A stretch of 64,000 bases of DNA, taken from Elusimicrobiaceae bacterium. GTDB lineage: Bacteria; Elusimicrobiota; Elusimicrobia; Elusimicrobiales; Elusimicrobiaceae. The position numbers and the translations under genes are program-made. Under the pieces are notes generated by a model. That model saw only the letters and a program-made list of their open reading frames with translations. It ran no database searches and was not told the origin of the DNA. How positions within the stretch are numbered: the first letter of the stretch is position 1; every line of letters starts with the position of its first letter. Below, in pieces: positions 28,766-37,821 of the stretch. The stretch lies in NCBI GenBank assembly GCA_016283355.1, contig JAEEMS010000023.1, positions 1 through 64,000 on the forward strand. The letters run 5' to 3'.

Positions 28766-31087
28766 ATGACTGAATCTGTTTCCCTGGTGGGCAAAGAAAT
28801 ATCCGGATGCACGATCCTTCAAAAAGTAGCCGAAGGTGGCATGGGTGCAGTTTATAAAGCACGCCACAAAGCACTCAACCGTATCGTCTGCGTAAAAGTG
28901 CTCAGTCCGTCGCTCGCCAACGATAAAAAAGCCGTAGAACTCTTCCTTACCGAAGCGCGCGCCATTGCGGAATTGGACCATCCCAACATCGTCAACGTAT
29001 ACAACGTGGGAAGAGAACAAGGGTACTATTTTATCGTAATGTCCTATATTGAAGGACAAACACTTTCTCAAATTATCAAGAAACACAAACAACTGCCCAT
29101 CGGTATTATTTTAGGATTATTTGAAGGCGTTCTATCCGGGCTGGATGCAGCGCACAGCAAAGGCATTATTCACAGGGATATTAAACCCTCTAATATTTTA
29201 ATTACGCAAGAAGGGCAACCCAAAATTGTAGATTTCGGTATTGCAAAAAAAATAGGGAAAGATAAAACAACTACCAAAACGACCGAATTAGCCGGAACAG
29301 CTTATTTTATCGCACCGGAACAAGCTCTTGGAAAAGATTTGGATACGCGGGCCGATTTATACTCCGTAGGGGCCAGCTTATTCTACGTTTTAACGGGGCG
29401 GTTTCCTTATTCCGGACGTAATACCATTGAAATCATTCAAAAGCATATCAATGACCCCGTACCCGATCCGGCTATCTATCGGCAAGATATACCACCATGG
29501 CTTTCTCGCGCCGTTCAGCGTTTAATGGCCAAACAGCCCGATGATCGTTTTCAAACCGCAAAAGAAGCATTTTTGTTCTTTCAACGTATGCGGGCGGAAG
29601 AACAACGCAAAATCAAAGAATCCGATGGAGAAAAAATAGTCAATTTATCCGAAGAAGGACCGTTGCGCTTGGTTAAGGATGAAGTATTCAATACTACCAC
29701 CTCCATTAAAATGGAACGTGCGTTTCAAAAACAACAGCCGGCCGCTAAAGTGCAAAGAACTTCCGCTTTACCTCCTTTAGTACAGGGCAATACGGTAAAA
29801 GAACAACGAAAAAAAGTATGGTCGCAAGCCAATTCAATGCCGGGGTTACCGACTACGGATAAAGCAAAAACAGCCAAAATTTACCAGGCAAAGGCCGCTC
29901 CTCAACTATACAAAGTACGAAAATTGGCAGATACAACCATCCGTTTTTTAATGAAATTATGTGTGTTACCGTTGCTGTTGGGAATCATCGTCGCAGGAAT
30001 CGTATTTTTGTTTCACTCTTGGGGAAAAGTTGCCTCTGTGCATACCGTTTCCGGCGTAGGGCTTGGACAAAACTTAATTAATTCACTGTTTTCTCAACCC
30101 TATGCACCCAGTCAATTTCACTGGATGTTGCTGAGCTTAACTTCTCTCTTGGTGGTATGGTTGTTAAATCGGGTAAAAAGTTACTCCCACTCTATCACGT
30201 TTATTGTTCTGACGGCAGTTGTGGCTTATTTGGCAGGTTTATGTGCGCCGCAAATACCGCTTTTACATGTATCTTCCGTTACGCGCTACATTTTCTCACC
30301 GGAGTATAATCTTGCATACCTTTTGCTCGCGCTACTGGGATCCCTCGTCTTATGTTTTACCATCAACCGTTCTATGGGGCAGGGTGTTTTGGGAGCTACA
30401 CTTGTGGTGGCTACACTTGTACTTACTTATTTTTCAACCCGCTTTTCTATTCCACCCACCACGTTGCGCCCTGTGGCTTTATTTCCCTTCCTGGGAATGG
30501 CCTTGGGATTAGGAGCCATATCCTTCTTTGTAACCGCTCAAAAAAAAGACAGCGCGCTCGGACCGGCATTGTTCCTTTTGGGGGGCGTAGCGTGTTTGTG
30601 GATTTACGGAGTATCCGGTATTCAAGAAACTACACTTACTACGCTCACCACGCTTACCCAAAAAGTGAACATTAAGCAAATTGCACCTCCAACGGATGTT
30701 CAGCAAGCCGCTCAGGAAGAAAAAAGATATAACATTAATTCGAAGCGGGAATTATTTGCCCCTAAAAACTCAACCAATGAACTCACCCACTTGTCGGAGG
30801 ATGATTCCGCCAAACGTATTGAACGGGAAATCATTCGTGTTACAGGGGGACAGGCGTTCAACGAACGGTCTCTTGCTCTTTTTACCCATTTTCTTACAAC
30901 CTATTATAAAGGGGGCTATTCCCCGATGAAGTACAAAGTTTGGTTGTATACAATGGGGCTTCCCTTTGATAATTTTAACCGCAATGCCCAAACAAATGAT
31001 GTCTATTCCTTGTTATTAATCATTTTATTTGCATGCTCGGTGGGTTCTTGTATTGGCACGATTGTATTGAGGGAAAAATATGAGTAG
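28766..31087 (+). CDS. Membrane Ser/Thr protein kinase (Hanks type)
   Basis: EGGMGAVYKARH, HRDIKPSNILI, VDFGIAKK, GTAYFIAPEQALGKDLDTRADLYSVGASLF; C-terminal multi-TM region without recognisable PASTA repeats. Confidence 0.93.
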   Translation: MTESVSLVGKEISGCTILQKVAEGGMGAVYKARHKALNRIVCVKVLSPSLANDKKAVELFLTEARAIAELDHPNIVNVYNVGREQGYYFIVMSYIEGQTLSQIIKKHKQLPIGIILGLFEGVLSGLDAAHSKGIIHRDIKPSNILITQEGQPKIVDFGIAKKIGKDKTTTKTTELAGTAYFIAPEQALGKDLDTRADLYSVGASLFYVLTGRFPYSGRNTIEIIQKHINDPVPDPAIYRQDIPPWLSRAVQRLMAKQPDDRFQTAKEAFLFFQRMRAEEQRKIKESDGEKIVNLSEEGPLRLVKDEVFNTTTSIKMERAFQKQQPAAKVQRTSALPPLVQGNTVKEQRKKVWSQANSMPGLPTTDKAKTAKIYQAKAAPQLYKVRKLADTTIRFLMKLCVLPLLLGIIVAGIVFLFHSWGKVASVHTVSGVGLGQNLINSLFSQPYAPSQFHWMLLSLTSLLVVWLLNRVKSYSHSITFIVLTAVVAYLAGLCAPQIPLLHVSSVTRYIFSPEYNLAYLLLALLGSLVLCFTINRSMGQGVLGATLVVATLVLTYFSTRFSIPPTTLRPVALFPFLGMALGLGAISFFVTAQKKDSALGPALFLLGGVACLWIYGVSGIQETTLTTLTTLTQKVNIKQIAPPTDVQQAAQEEKRYNINSKRELFAPKNSTNELTHLSEDDSAKRIEREIIRVTGGQAFNERSLALFTHFLTTYYKGGYSPMKYKVWLYTMGLPFDNFNRNAQTNDVYSLLLIILFACSVGSCIGTIVLREKYE

Positions 31088-31901
31088 CTTCGATATTGAA
31101 TTTGCTGCCGTTACCGAAATTGGCAAAATTCGAGAAAAAAATGAGGATAACGTTCTCATTTCTTCCGATTTAAGCTTGGGAGTGGTAGCCGACGGAATGG
31201 GCGGCCACAGTGCCGGCGAAATTGCCAGTAATATTGCCTCCTTGGTATTGGCCGAAACGATTCGGAAGATTAATCACCAACAACTAAATATTCCGCCCTC
31301 TTTTTTGCCCAAATTAGATCTCTCTTCCCGCAAATTATTATTAGCGGCCAATTTAGCCAATGAAGCTATTTTTTCTACTGCCCAAACTTCCACCATTTAC
31401 AAAATGATGGGAACCACTATGACCGGCGTTTTATTGGAAGGAGATATAGCCACCATTGTACATGTAGGGGATTCCCGTCTTTATTTGCAACGTGATAATA
31501 AGTTTACCCAAATTACTACGGATCATTCATTAGCAATGGAACATGTACGTAGGGGATTGCTTACCAAAGAGGAAGCTAATCATTCCCGTATCCAAAATGT
31601 ACTCACGCGGGCCATGGGTATCAAACGAAATATTGAATTTGATTTGCTGCGCTTTCCTATTCAAGCAAACGATACGTTGCTTCTTTGTTCCGACGGCTTG
31701 TATAAGGGTTTGAATGATAGCCAAATGGCTCAAATTCTACAACAAGGCCACCAAACACCATTGGTCCGATTGTGCAAACAATTGGTACGTTGCGCCAACG
31801 ACAATGATGGACAAGACAACATTTCCACTGTTTTGATTAAAATTTTACCACCTCGTAAAATTTCATTAAAACAACGTCTGAAAAAATTATTTTCCTTCTA
31901 A
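31080..31901 (+). CDS. PP2C-family Ser/Thr phosphatase
   Basis: VVADGMGGHSAGEIAS, VGDSRLYL, LLLCSDGLYKGL, DNDGQDNISTVLIKI; overlaps the kinase gene. Confidence 0.94.
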   Translation: MSSFDIEFAAVTEIGKIREKNEDNVLISSDLSLGVVADGMGGHSAGEIASNIASLVLAETIRKINHQQLNIPPSFLPKLDLSSRKLLLAANLANEAIFSTAQTSTIYKMMGTTMTGVLLEGDIATIVHVGDSRLYLQRDNKFTQITTDHSLAMEHVRRGLLTKEEANHSRIQNVLTRAMGIKRNIEFDLLRFPIQANDTLLLCSDGLYKGLNDSQMAQILQQGHQTPLVRLCKQLVRCANDNDGQDNISTVLIKILPPRKISLKQRLKKLFSF

Positions 31902-31947
31902 TACGCATATTCTCTCCGCCCACTTTCTTAGCAATCAAAGCAAGAGG

Positions 31948-31976
31948 TTGACAATTTTAATCTAAAATGCTAAATT
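31948..31976 (+). promoter_or_regulatory. Sigma70-type promoter of groESL
   Basis: TTGACA (31948-31953), 17-nt spacer, TAAATT (31971-31976). Confidence 0.6.
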
Positions 31977-32001
31977 AGCATTAAGCTTAAGTGAGTGCTA
32001 A
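31975..32001 (+). promoter_or_regulatory. CIRCE-like HrcA operator
   Basis: TTAGCATTA-N9-GAGTGCTAA against consensus TTAGCACTC-N9-GAGTGCTAA; right half perfect; upstream of groES. Confidence 0.8.
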
Positions 32002-32043
32002 AAACACCGCCAGGCAATTTTATTATTTTACAAGGAGTGAACT

Positions 32044-32337
32044 ATGGCTGATGCAAAAATTAAACCATTGGGCGACCGTGTAATCGTGAAACCCATTGAA
32101 AGAGAAACTATGAAAGGGGGAATCATCATTCCCGATACCGCCAAAGAAAAACCGATGGAGGGGGAAGTGATCGCCGTAGGACCCGGGAAATTATCCGACA
32201 AAGGCGAACGTGGTGCAATGGAAGTTAAAAAAGGGGACCGTGTCCTTTACGGTAAATATTCCGGTACGGAAGTAAAACTGGACGATCAAACCTATTTAAT
32301 CATCCACCAAGATGAAATCTTGGGGATTTTGGGGTAA
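32044..32337 (+). CDS. groES: Co-chaperonin GroES
   Basis: KIKPLGDRVIVKPIERE..GGIIIPDTAKEKPMEGEVIAVGPGK. Confidence 0.98.
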   Translation: MADAKIKPLGDRVIVKPIERETMKGGIIIPDTAKEKPMEGEVIAVGPGKLSDKGERGAMEVKKGDRVLYGKYSGTEVKLDDQTYLIIHQDEILGILG

Positions 32338-32352
32338 AAGAAGGAGATTATT

Positions 32353-33990
32353 ATGGCAAAACAAATTATTTATGGTGATGAAGCCCGTGCTAAAATGCGC
32401 ACAGGCATCGAAAAAGTAGCGAATGCAGTTAAAGTAACCTTGGGGCCGAAAGGCAGAAGCGTTGTATTGGAAAAGAAATTCGGATCTCCTCTTATCATTG
32501 ATGATGGCGTAACCATTGCCAAAGATATTGAGCTGGAAGATAAATTTGAAAATATGGGTGCCCAACTCATCCGTGAAGTGGCCTCCAAAACCAATGATGT
32601 GGCCGGGGACGGTACAACTACCGCAACTGTATTGGCCAATGCCATGCTGACCGAAGGTATCAAAAATATCACTGCCGGGGCCAATCCGACGCTTGTAAAA
32701 AAAGGGATTGAAATGGCCGTCGAAACCACAAAAGAAGCTCTCAATAAAATGCATAAGCCGGTCAAGACCAAAGAAGAGAAAGCCCAAATTGCCACCATTT
32801 CTTCCAATGATCGCGAAATCGGCAATATGATTGCTGAGGCCATTGAAAAAGTAGGGGCTGAGGGGGTTATCACGGTAGAAGAGGGGAAAACCGCCACCAC
32901 GCAACTTGATATTGTGGAAGGGATGCAGTTTGACCGCGGTTATATTTCACCTTATTTTGTAACCGATTCCGAACGTATGGAATGTGTGTTGGAAAATCCG
33001 TACCTCATCATTACAGACAAAAAGATTTCTTCGATGAATGAACTTTTACCCGTGTTGGAAAAGATTGTTCAAAGCGGTAAACAGTTTTTGATCATCGCCG
33101 AAGATGTAGATGGCGAAGCGTTGGCTACGTTGGTAGTTAATAAATTGCGCGGCACTTTAAAAGGATGCGCTGTAAAAGCTCCGGGATTTGGGGATAGACG
33201 CAAAGAAATGCTCGAAGATATTGCCATTCTAACTGGAGGGGATGTCCTTTCGGAAGAAAGAGGAATTAAACTTGATAAAGCAGAACTTGCCATGCTCGGT
33301 CAATGTGCTCGCGTAGTGATTGACAAAGAAAATACTACTATCGTCAGCGGAAAAGGTTCCAAAGAAGCCATTGCCGCCCGGGCTAACCAAATCCGCGCTC
33401 AGGTAGAAAATTCTAAGAGTGAATACGACAAAGAAAAATTGCAAGAACGCTTGGCAAAACTTTCCGGCGGGGTAGCTGTAATCAGCGTAGGTGCCGCTAC
33501 CGAAACAGAACTCAAAGCCAAAAAAGCCAAGGTAGAAGATGCCAAAAATGCTACCAAAGCCGGGGTGGAAGAAGGTCTCGTTCCCGGCGGTGGTGTAGCA
33601 TTGGCCCGCTGTCAAAAAGCTTTGGAAGCTTTAAAAGAAGAAAATGAAGACATCCGCACCGGGATTAATATCGTGCGCAAAGCGCTCACAGCTCCTCTTA
33701 AACAGATTGCCATTAATGCCGGCTTGGATGGTGCTGTCGTAGTAGACAAGGTACTGGGCATGAAAGGTATCGCGGACGGATACGATGCAGATAAAAATGA
33801 ATACTGCGATCTGCTCAAAGCCGGCGTGGTAGACCCGGCCAAAGTAGTCCGTACCGCACTCGAAAATGCCGCTTCTATCACGGGCACTGTACTACTTACC
33901 GAAACGTTAGTAGCAGACGCTCCCGAAAAAGAACACAATCACGCCCCGGCCGGTATGCCCGGAATGGGGGGAATGGGCGGTATGATGTAA
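32353..33990 (+). CDS. groEL: Chaperonin GroEL
   Basis: [46 protein letters not shown]-terminal [12 protein letters not shown]. Confidence 0.99.
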   Translation: MAKQIIYGDEARAKMRTGIEKVANAVKVTLGPKGRSVVLEKKFGSPLIIDDGVTIAKDIELEDKFENMGAQLIREVASKTNDVAGDGTTTATVLANAMLTEGIKNITAGANPTLVKKGIEMAVETTKEALNKMHKPVKTKEEKAQIATISSNDREIGNMIAEAIEKVGAEGVITVEEGKTATTQLDIVEGMQFDRGYISPYFVTDSERMECVLENPYLIITDKKISSMNELLPVLEKIVQSGKQFLIIAEDVDGEALATLVVNKLRGTLKGCAVKAPGFGDRRKEMLEDIAILTGGDVLSEERGIKLDKAELAMLGQCARVVIDKENTTIVSGKGSKEAIAARANQIRAQVENSKSEYDKEKLQERLAKLSGGVAVISVGAATETELKAKKAKVEDAKNATKAGVEEGLVPGGGVALARCQKALEALKEENEDIRTGINIVRKALTAPLKQIAINAGLDGAVVVDKVLGMKGIADGYDADKNEYCDLLKAGVVDPAKVVRTALENAASITGTVLLTETLVADAPEKEHNHAPAGMPGMGGMGGMM

Positions 33991-34019
33991 GGTAGTACCT
34001 GCTACATCTCACAATATGA

Positions 34020-34040
34020 TCCCCCGGCTACGCCGGGGGA
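34020..34040 (+). terminator. Intrinsic terminator of groESL
   Basis: tcccccggctacgccggggga followed by tttt. Confidence 0.75.
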
Positions 34041-34075
34041 TTTTAATAATATAGTATAAAAGGCCTAGATAAATA

Positions 34076-34137
34076 TAGGACTTTTGGTCCCAAAAATATA
34101 GGACTTTTGGTCCCACCAAAATAGGTCTTTTGGCCCT
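34076..34137 (+). promoter_or_regulatory. TAGGTC-box array C (three units, exact 23-nt period)
   Basis: TAGGACTTTTGGTCCC at 34076 and 34099; TAGGTCTTTTGGCCCT at 34122-34137. Confidence 0.7.
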
Positions 34138-34197
34138 ACAAATTTTACAATTAATAAGCTATTCTATTATTAATATCATACTAACGGTGGGGCAAGT

Positions 34198-34983
34198 ATG
34201 CGCAAATTTTGTTTTTTATTTTTATGTATCTGTGTAGGAATTCTTCCACTCGCGGCCGCAGAATTTCAACCAATCTTGGCGGAAGATGATGCTCGTTTTA
34301 CCCACTCGCATGATATGGCTTCTTTGTCTTCATTCGTGCCCAATCCTTTACAAGTCACAATTCCTGTTTACAAATGGGAAAAAGATTCCGTTACTCCAAA
34401 GACATCTTCCGTTCAGTGTCAGGCGTATGCGTTAGGCCCTCATTGGGTGATGGTCGGTGGAACTTGTCTCAAGCGGAAATATATTCCTATCATGGAAGGT
34501 AATTTATTGTTGGAAGACGTGCAAATTCCTCTAAAAGAAAATCTATTTTTACAACCTATGAAAAAAGCACACGTAATGCTGATTCGTGTTCCTGCAAACA
34601 ATGCCTACAAACAGCTCGTGCGACGTACCGAAGAGCAGAGTAAAAAAATTACCCTCTTGGCATTTTCTTCCAAAGACAATGTTAAGTTACTAAACGGACA
34701 AATCGTCGTTGGAAACGAAGTAATAGACAAACAACACTATACCATCCAACCTGGGGAAATTGAAATAGCGGATACGCACAATCCGCCGGCTGCTCCGTTG
34801 TTTTTCGTGCGCAATAAGCAAGCTCCGGTGGTCTATTGGATGGCCGTCAAAAAACGCAAAGAAAGCTCTCCCTTCGTCTATTTCACGGAAGATGATGTTT
34901 CTTTTATCAAAGAAACACTTCAAAAAGAAGATCCGAAAGAAGCCCCTCTCATAATCTCTTCCATACGCGTGAATTTCAAATAA
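34198..34983 (+). CDS. Secreted trypsin-fold-like protein with non-catalytic active site (pseudoprotease candidate)
   Basis: Signal peptide MRKFCFLFLCICVGILPLAAA; PHWVMVGGTC, KKAHVMLIRVP, HNPPAAPLFFVRN..VVYWMAV resemble trypsin WVVTAAHC, NDIMLIKL, GDSGGPLV, but H, D and S positions are replaced. Confidence 0.6.
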   Translation: MRKFCFLFLCICVGILPLAAAEFQPILAEDDARFTHSHDMASLSSFVPNPLQVTIPVYKWEKDSVTPKTSSVQCQAYALGPHWVMVGGTCLKRKYIPIMEGNLLLEDVQIPLKENLFLQPMKKAHVMLIRVPANNAYKQLVRRTEEQSKKITLLAFSSKDNVKLLNGQIVVGNEVIDKQHYTIQPGEIEIADTHNPPAAPLFFVRNKQAPVVYWMAVKKRKESSPFVYFTEDDVSFIKETLQKEDPKEAPLIISSIRVNFK

Positions 34984-35061
34984 AAAGAACTAACTAAAAA
35001 TAAAGAGAATTTTTCGTCCTCTTTATTTTTATAATATCGTTATCTTTACAAAGGAGATTTT

Positions 35062-35790
35062 ATGGCACAGAATCCTACATTAAATGAGCAAGCTTTTCGA
35101 CGCGCCGGTTCGGGAACTTTTCAAAACACCCGGTCAATGACGCTTCAGGGCACAATCAATAAAACATTTTTATTATTGTTTATTTGCGTACTGGGAGGCA
35201 TGATTTCGTGGACAAATCCCAGCGCTTGGGCCCCTTATTCCTTGTGGATTTTACTGGGAGCGTTTGTCATTGCACTTTTTACCTCTTTTAAACCGACACT
35301 CTCTCCGATACTTTCTCCCATCTACGCTTTTGCGGAAGGACTCTTTTTGGGCGCTTTATCCGCCGCGTATAATACGCAATTTCATGGCATCGTGTTCAAT
35401 GCAGTGGCGGCTACCATATTAGTATTTTTTGTTATGTTACTTTTGTACAAAACACGAATTATCAAAGTAACTCGTGGGCTTATGATAACCATTTTTTCAG
35501 CCACCGCCGCGATTTGTTTGCTTTATGTCGGTTCATGGATACTGTCGCTTTTTGGCGTAAGTACCGCCTATTTAACGTCCTCCTCTCCGCTTTCTATCGG
35601 TATCAGCGTGGTAGTATGCCTTGTTGCGGCGTTTAATTTCTTACTGGATTTTCATTTTATTGACCAAATGACACTCCAATATACTGTCCCCAAATACATG
35701 GAATGGTACAGCGCGTTCGGACTTCTGGTCACGCTCATCTGGCTTTACATTGAAATCCTTAATTTATTGGGAAAAACGCAACGAAGATAA
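35062..35790 (+). CDS. Bax inhibitor-1/YccA family membrane protein
   Basis: Seven-TM-like protein; SPIYAFAEGLFLGALSAAYN; FLLDFHFIDQMTLQYTVPKYMEWYSAFGLLVTLIWLYIEIL. Confidence 0.9.
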   Translation: MAQNPTLNEQAFRRAGSGTFQNTRSMTLQGTINKTFLLLFICVLGGMISWTNPSAWAPYSLWILLGAFVIALFTSFKPTLSPILSPIYAFAEGLFLGALSAAYNTQFHGIVFNAVAATILVFFVMLLLYKTRIIKVTRGLMITIFSATAAICLLYVGSWILSLFGVSTAYLTSSSPLSIGISVVVCLVAAFNFLLDFHFIDQMTLQYTVPKYMEWYSAFGLLVTLIWLYIEILNLLGKTQRR

Positions 35791-35877
35791 CTTCATATTC
35801 ACAAGACGGCTACCCATTAAATTTGATAAAATAAGGTATCCGCCTTTGGGCGAAAAATCAAACAGGAGTCAAGAATT

Positions 35878-37071
35878 ATGAATTTTGACAGCATCAAAAA
35901 AATCCAGAATATGGATTTGAAAAATAAAAAAGTATTGGTGCGCGTAGATTACAACGTACCTTTGAAAGATGGCAAAGTAGATAACAACAAGCGTATTGTA
36001 GCTACCGAAAAAACCATTAAACATTTATTAGACAACAACTGCCGTATCGTTTTAATCGCTCACTTGGGCCGTCCGAAAGGCAAAGTTTGCCCGGAATTTA
36101 GTTTGGCTCCCGTAGCGGAAGAAGTGCAAAAATTGTTTGGGGTACCCGTGCATTTTGCGAAAGATTGCATCGGTGCGGAAGCTGATAAAGTAGTGGCTGC
36201 AACCAAAAACGGCGAAATTGCCCTCTTAGAAAACTTGCGCTTTCACCCAGAGGAAGAAAAGAACGATCCGGAATTTGCCAAACAGTTAGCCAAACACGGT
36301 GAAGTGTTTGTGCAAGAAGCATTCGGGACCGTACACCGTGCTCACGCTTCCACCAGTGCTGTAGCCGATTATTTGCCCGGCTGTGCAGGGTTCCTCGTAC
36401 AAAAAGAAGTAGAATTTTTAGGTAAAGCTCTCGAAAATCCGGCCCGTCCGTTCGCAGCCGTTATCGGTGGGGCAAAAGTATCCGATAAAATTTTGCTCTT
36501 GAACAACTTGCTTGATAAAGTCAACGTGCTCATCATTGGCGGAGGTATGGCCTACACATTCCTCAAAGCCAAAGGGATGGAAATTGGTAAATCTTTAGTT
36601 GACGATACAAAAATCGACGAAGCCAAACAAGTTATGACCAAAGCCCAGGCCAAAGGCGTCAAAATGTTAATGCCGGTTGATTTCCGCGTTTCCAAAGAAT
36701 TTTCCGAGACTGCTACCGCTACGGAAGTAGACGTAATCCCGGCAGATATGGAATCCATGGACATCGGCCCCAAAACCGAAAAACTTTTCCATGACGCTCT
36801 TATGGAATGTAAAACTATTTTCTGGAACGGTCCGATGGGTGTGTTTGAATTCCCGAACTTTTCTAAAGGAAGCATTGCCATTGCCAACGCGATGATTGAA
36901 GCCACCAAAAACGGGGCCATTTCCATCATCGGTGGGGGAGATAGTGTAAACGTGCTCAAAAAAGGAAAAATCAACCAAAAGGAATTCTCCCATGTTTCTA
37001 CCGGTGGTGGTGCCAGTATGGAATTCGTGGAAGGGAAAGAATTGCCCGGTTTGGTAGCATTAGCCAAATAA
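35878..37071 (+). CDS. pgk: Phosphoglycerate kinase
   Basis: VLVRVDYNVPLKDG, IAHLGRPKG, ALLENLRFHPEEEKND, FWNGPMGVFE, GGGDSVN. Confidence 0.98.
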   Translation: MNFDSIKKIQNMDLKNKKVLVRVDYNVPLKDGKVDNNKRIVATEKTIKHLLDNNCRIVLIAHLGRPKGKVCPEFSLAPVAEEVQKLFGVPVHFAKDCIGAEADKVVAATKNGEIALLENLRFHPEEEKNDPEFAKQLAKHGEVFVQEAFGTVHRAHASTSAVADYLPGCAGFLVQKEVEFLGKALENPARPFAAVIGGAKVSDKILLLNNLLDKVNVLIIGGGMAYTFLKAKGMEIGKSLVDDTKIDEAKQVMTKAQAKGVKMLMPVDFRVSKEFSETATATEVDVIPADMESMDIGPKTEKLFHDALMECKTIFWNGPMGVFEFPNFSKGSIAIANAMIEATKNGAISIIGGGDSVNVLKKGKINQKEFSHVSTGGGASMEFVEGKELPGLVALAK

Positions 37072-37084
37072 CTTGTATTTTTCT

Positions 37085-37109
37085 ATCCCCCGCTTAAACC
37101 CGGGGGATA
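37085..37109 (+). terminator. Hairpin downstream of pgk
   Basis: atcccccgcttaaacccgggggat; weak T tract. Confidence 0.45.
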
Positions 37110-37165
37110 GTTATGTATAGACAAAAAATTGTATAATATGGGTAGTTCTTTTTGAGGAGAATAAA

Positions 37166-37465
37166 ATGTATACATTGATTTTACTGATTCATTTCGTTGT
37201 TTGCTTATTGTTAATTGCAATCGTTCTGTTGCAAAGCGGCAAAGGTTCTGCTGCCGGAATTTTTGGTGCTTCCGGGGCCGATAACTTGTTTGCCAGCCCG
37301 ACGGCCTTTAATGCTATCAATAAATTTACCGCTATCTTGGCTTTGGTACTTATGATTACCTCCATCGTTTTAACTTATATTTCCAACAAACGGGAACATT
37401 CTTCCGTATTGGATGGCATCAAAATACCGGCTTCGTCCGCTCCGGCCGTTCCCGGTAACAATTAA
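37166..37465 (+). CDS. secG: Preprotein translocase subunit SecG
   Basis: LLIAIVLLQSGKGSAAGIFGASGADNLFASPTAFNAINKFTAILA. Confidence 0.93.
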   Translation: MYTLILLIHFVVCLLLIAIVLLQSGKGSAAGIFGASGADNLFASPTAFNAINKFTAILALVLMITSIVLTYISNKREHSSVLDGIKIPASSAPAVPGNN

Positions 37466-37575
37466 TTTTATCCCCCTTGCTTTAACCCGCAGGGGGATTA
37501 TTGTGTCAAGTTGCACCTAATGTCTTTTTTTAGTAGAATAGAGGAGTAGTATCCCTTGTAGTAAAACAGATTTTC

Positions 37576-37657
37576 GCGCGGATGGCGGAATTGGTATACG
37601 CGTGCGTTTGAGGGGCGCATGCCTTACGGCTTGAGGGTTCGAGTCCCTCTCCGCGCA
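37576..37657 (+). tRNA. tRNA-Leu(GAG)
   Basis: gcgcgga...tccgcgc acceptor stem, ttGAGgg anticodon loop, long variable arm, ggttcgagtcc T-arm; CCA not encoded. Confidence 0.95.
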
Positions 37658-37724
37658 ATAAATATAAATAGGGCGAAAGCCCTATTTTGTTTTTATATGG
37701 ATTTAAACAGTTACGCACTTTTTC

Positions 37725-37787
37725 TAGGCCTTTAGGGGTAGTATTTTCTAGGTCCTTTTGACACAGCTTTTTAGGTCTTTTGGCCCT
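37725..37787 (+). promoter_or_regulatory. TAGGTC-box array D (three units, 24/23-nt spacing)
   Basis: TAGGCCTTTAGGGG (37725), TAGGTCCTTTTGACAC (37749), TAGGTCTTTTGGCCCT (37772-37787). Confidence 0.65.
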
Positions 37788-37821
37788 TGTAAATTTCACT
37801 ATAAGTACCTAGAATAAGATT

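Noticed and set aside
32296-32904. 202-aa minus-strand ORF antisense to groES/groEL (and 32370-32900, 33229-33615, 33612-33938)
   Set aside because: Shadow ORFs produced by codon bias of the highly conserved groEL on the plus strand.
34071-34140. Repeat array considered as a CRISPR
   Set aside because: Units are 16 nt with only 7-nt spacers that are not unique sequence, there are at most three copies, and no cas genes are present.
36552-37067. 171-aa minus ORF inside pgk
   Set aside because: Antisense shadow of pgk; no RBS or motif support.
37530-37799. 89-aa minus-strand ORF
   Set aside because: Lies antisense across tRNA-Leu(GAG) and box array D; no independent coding evidence.
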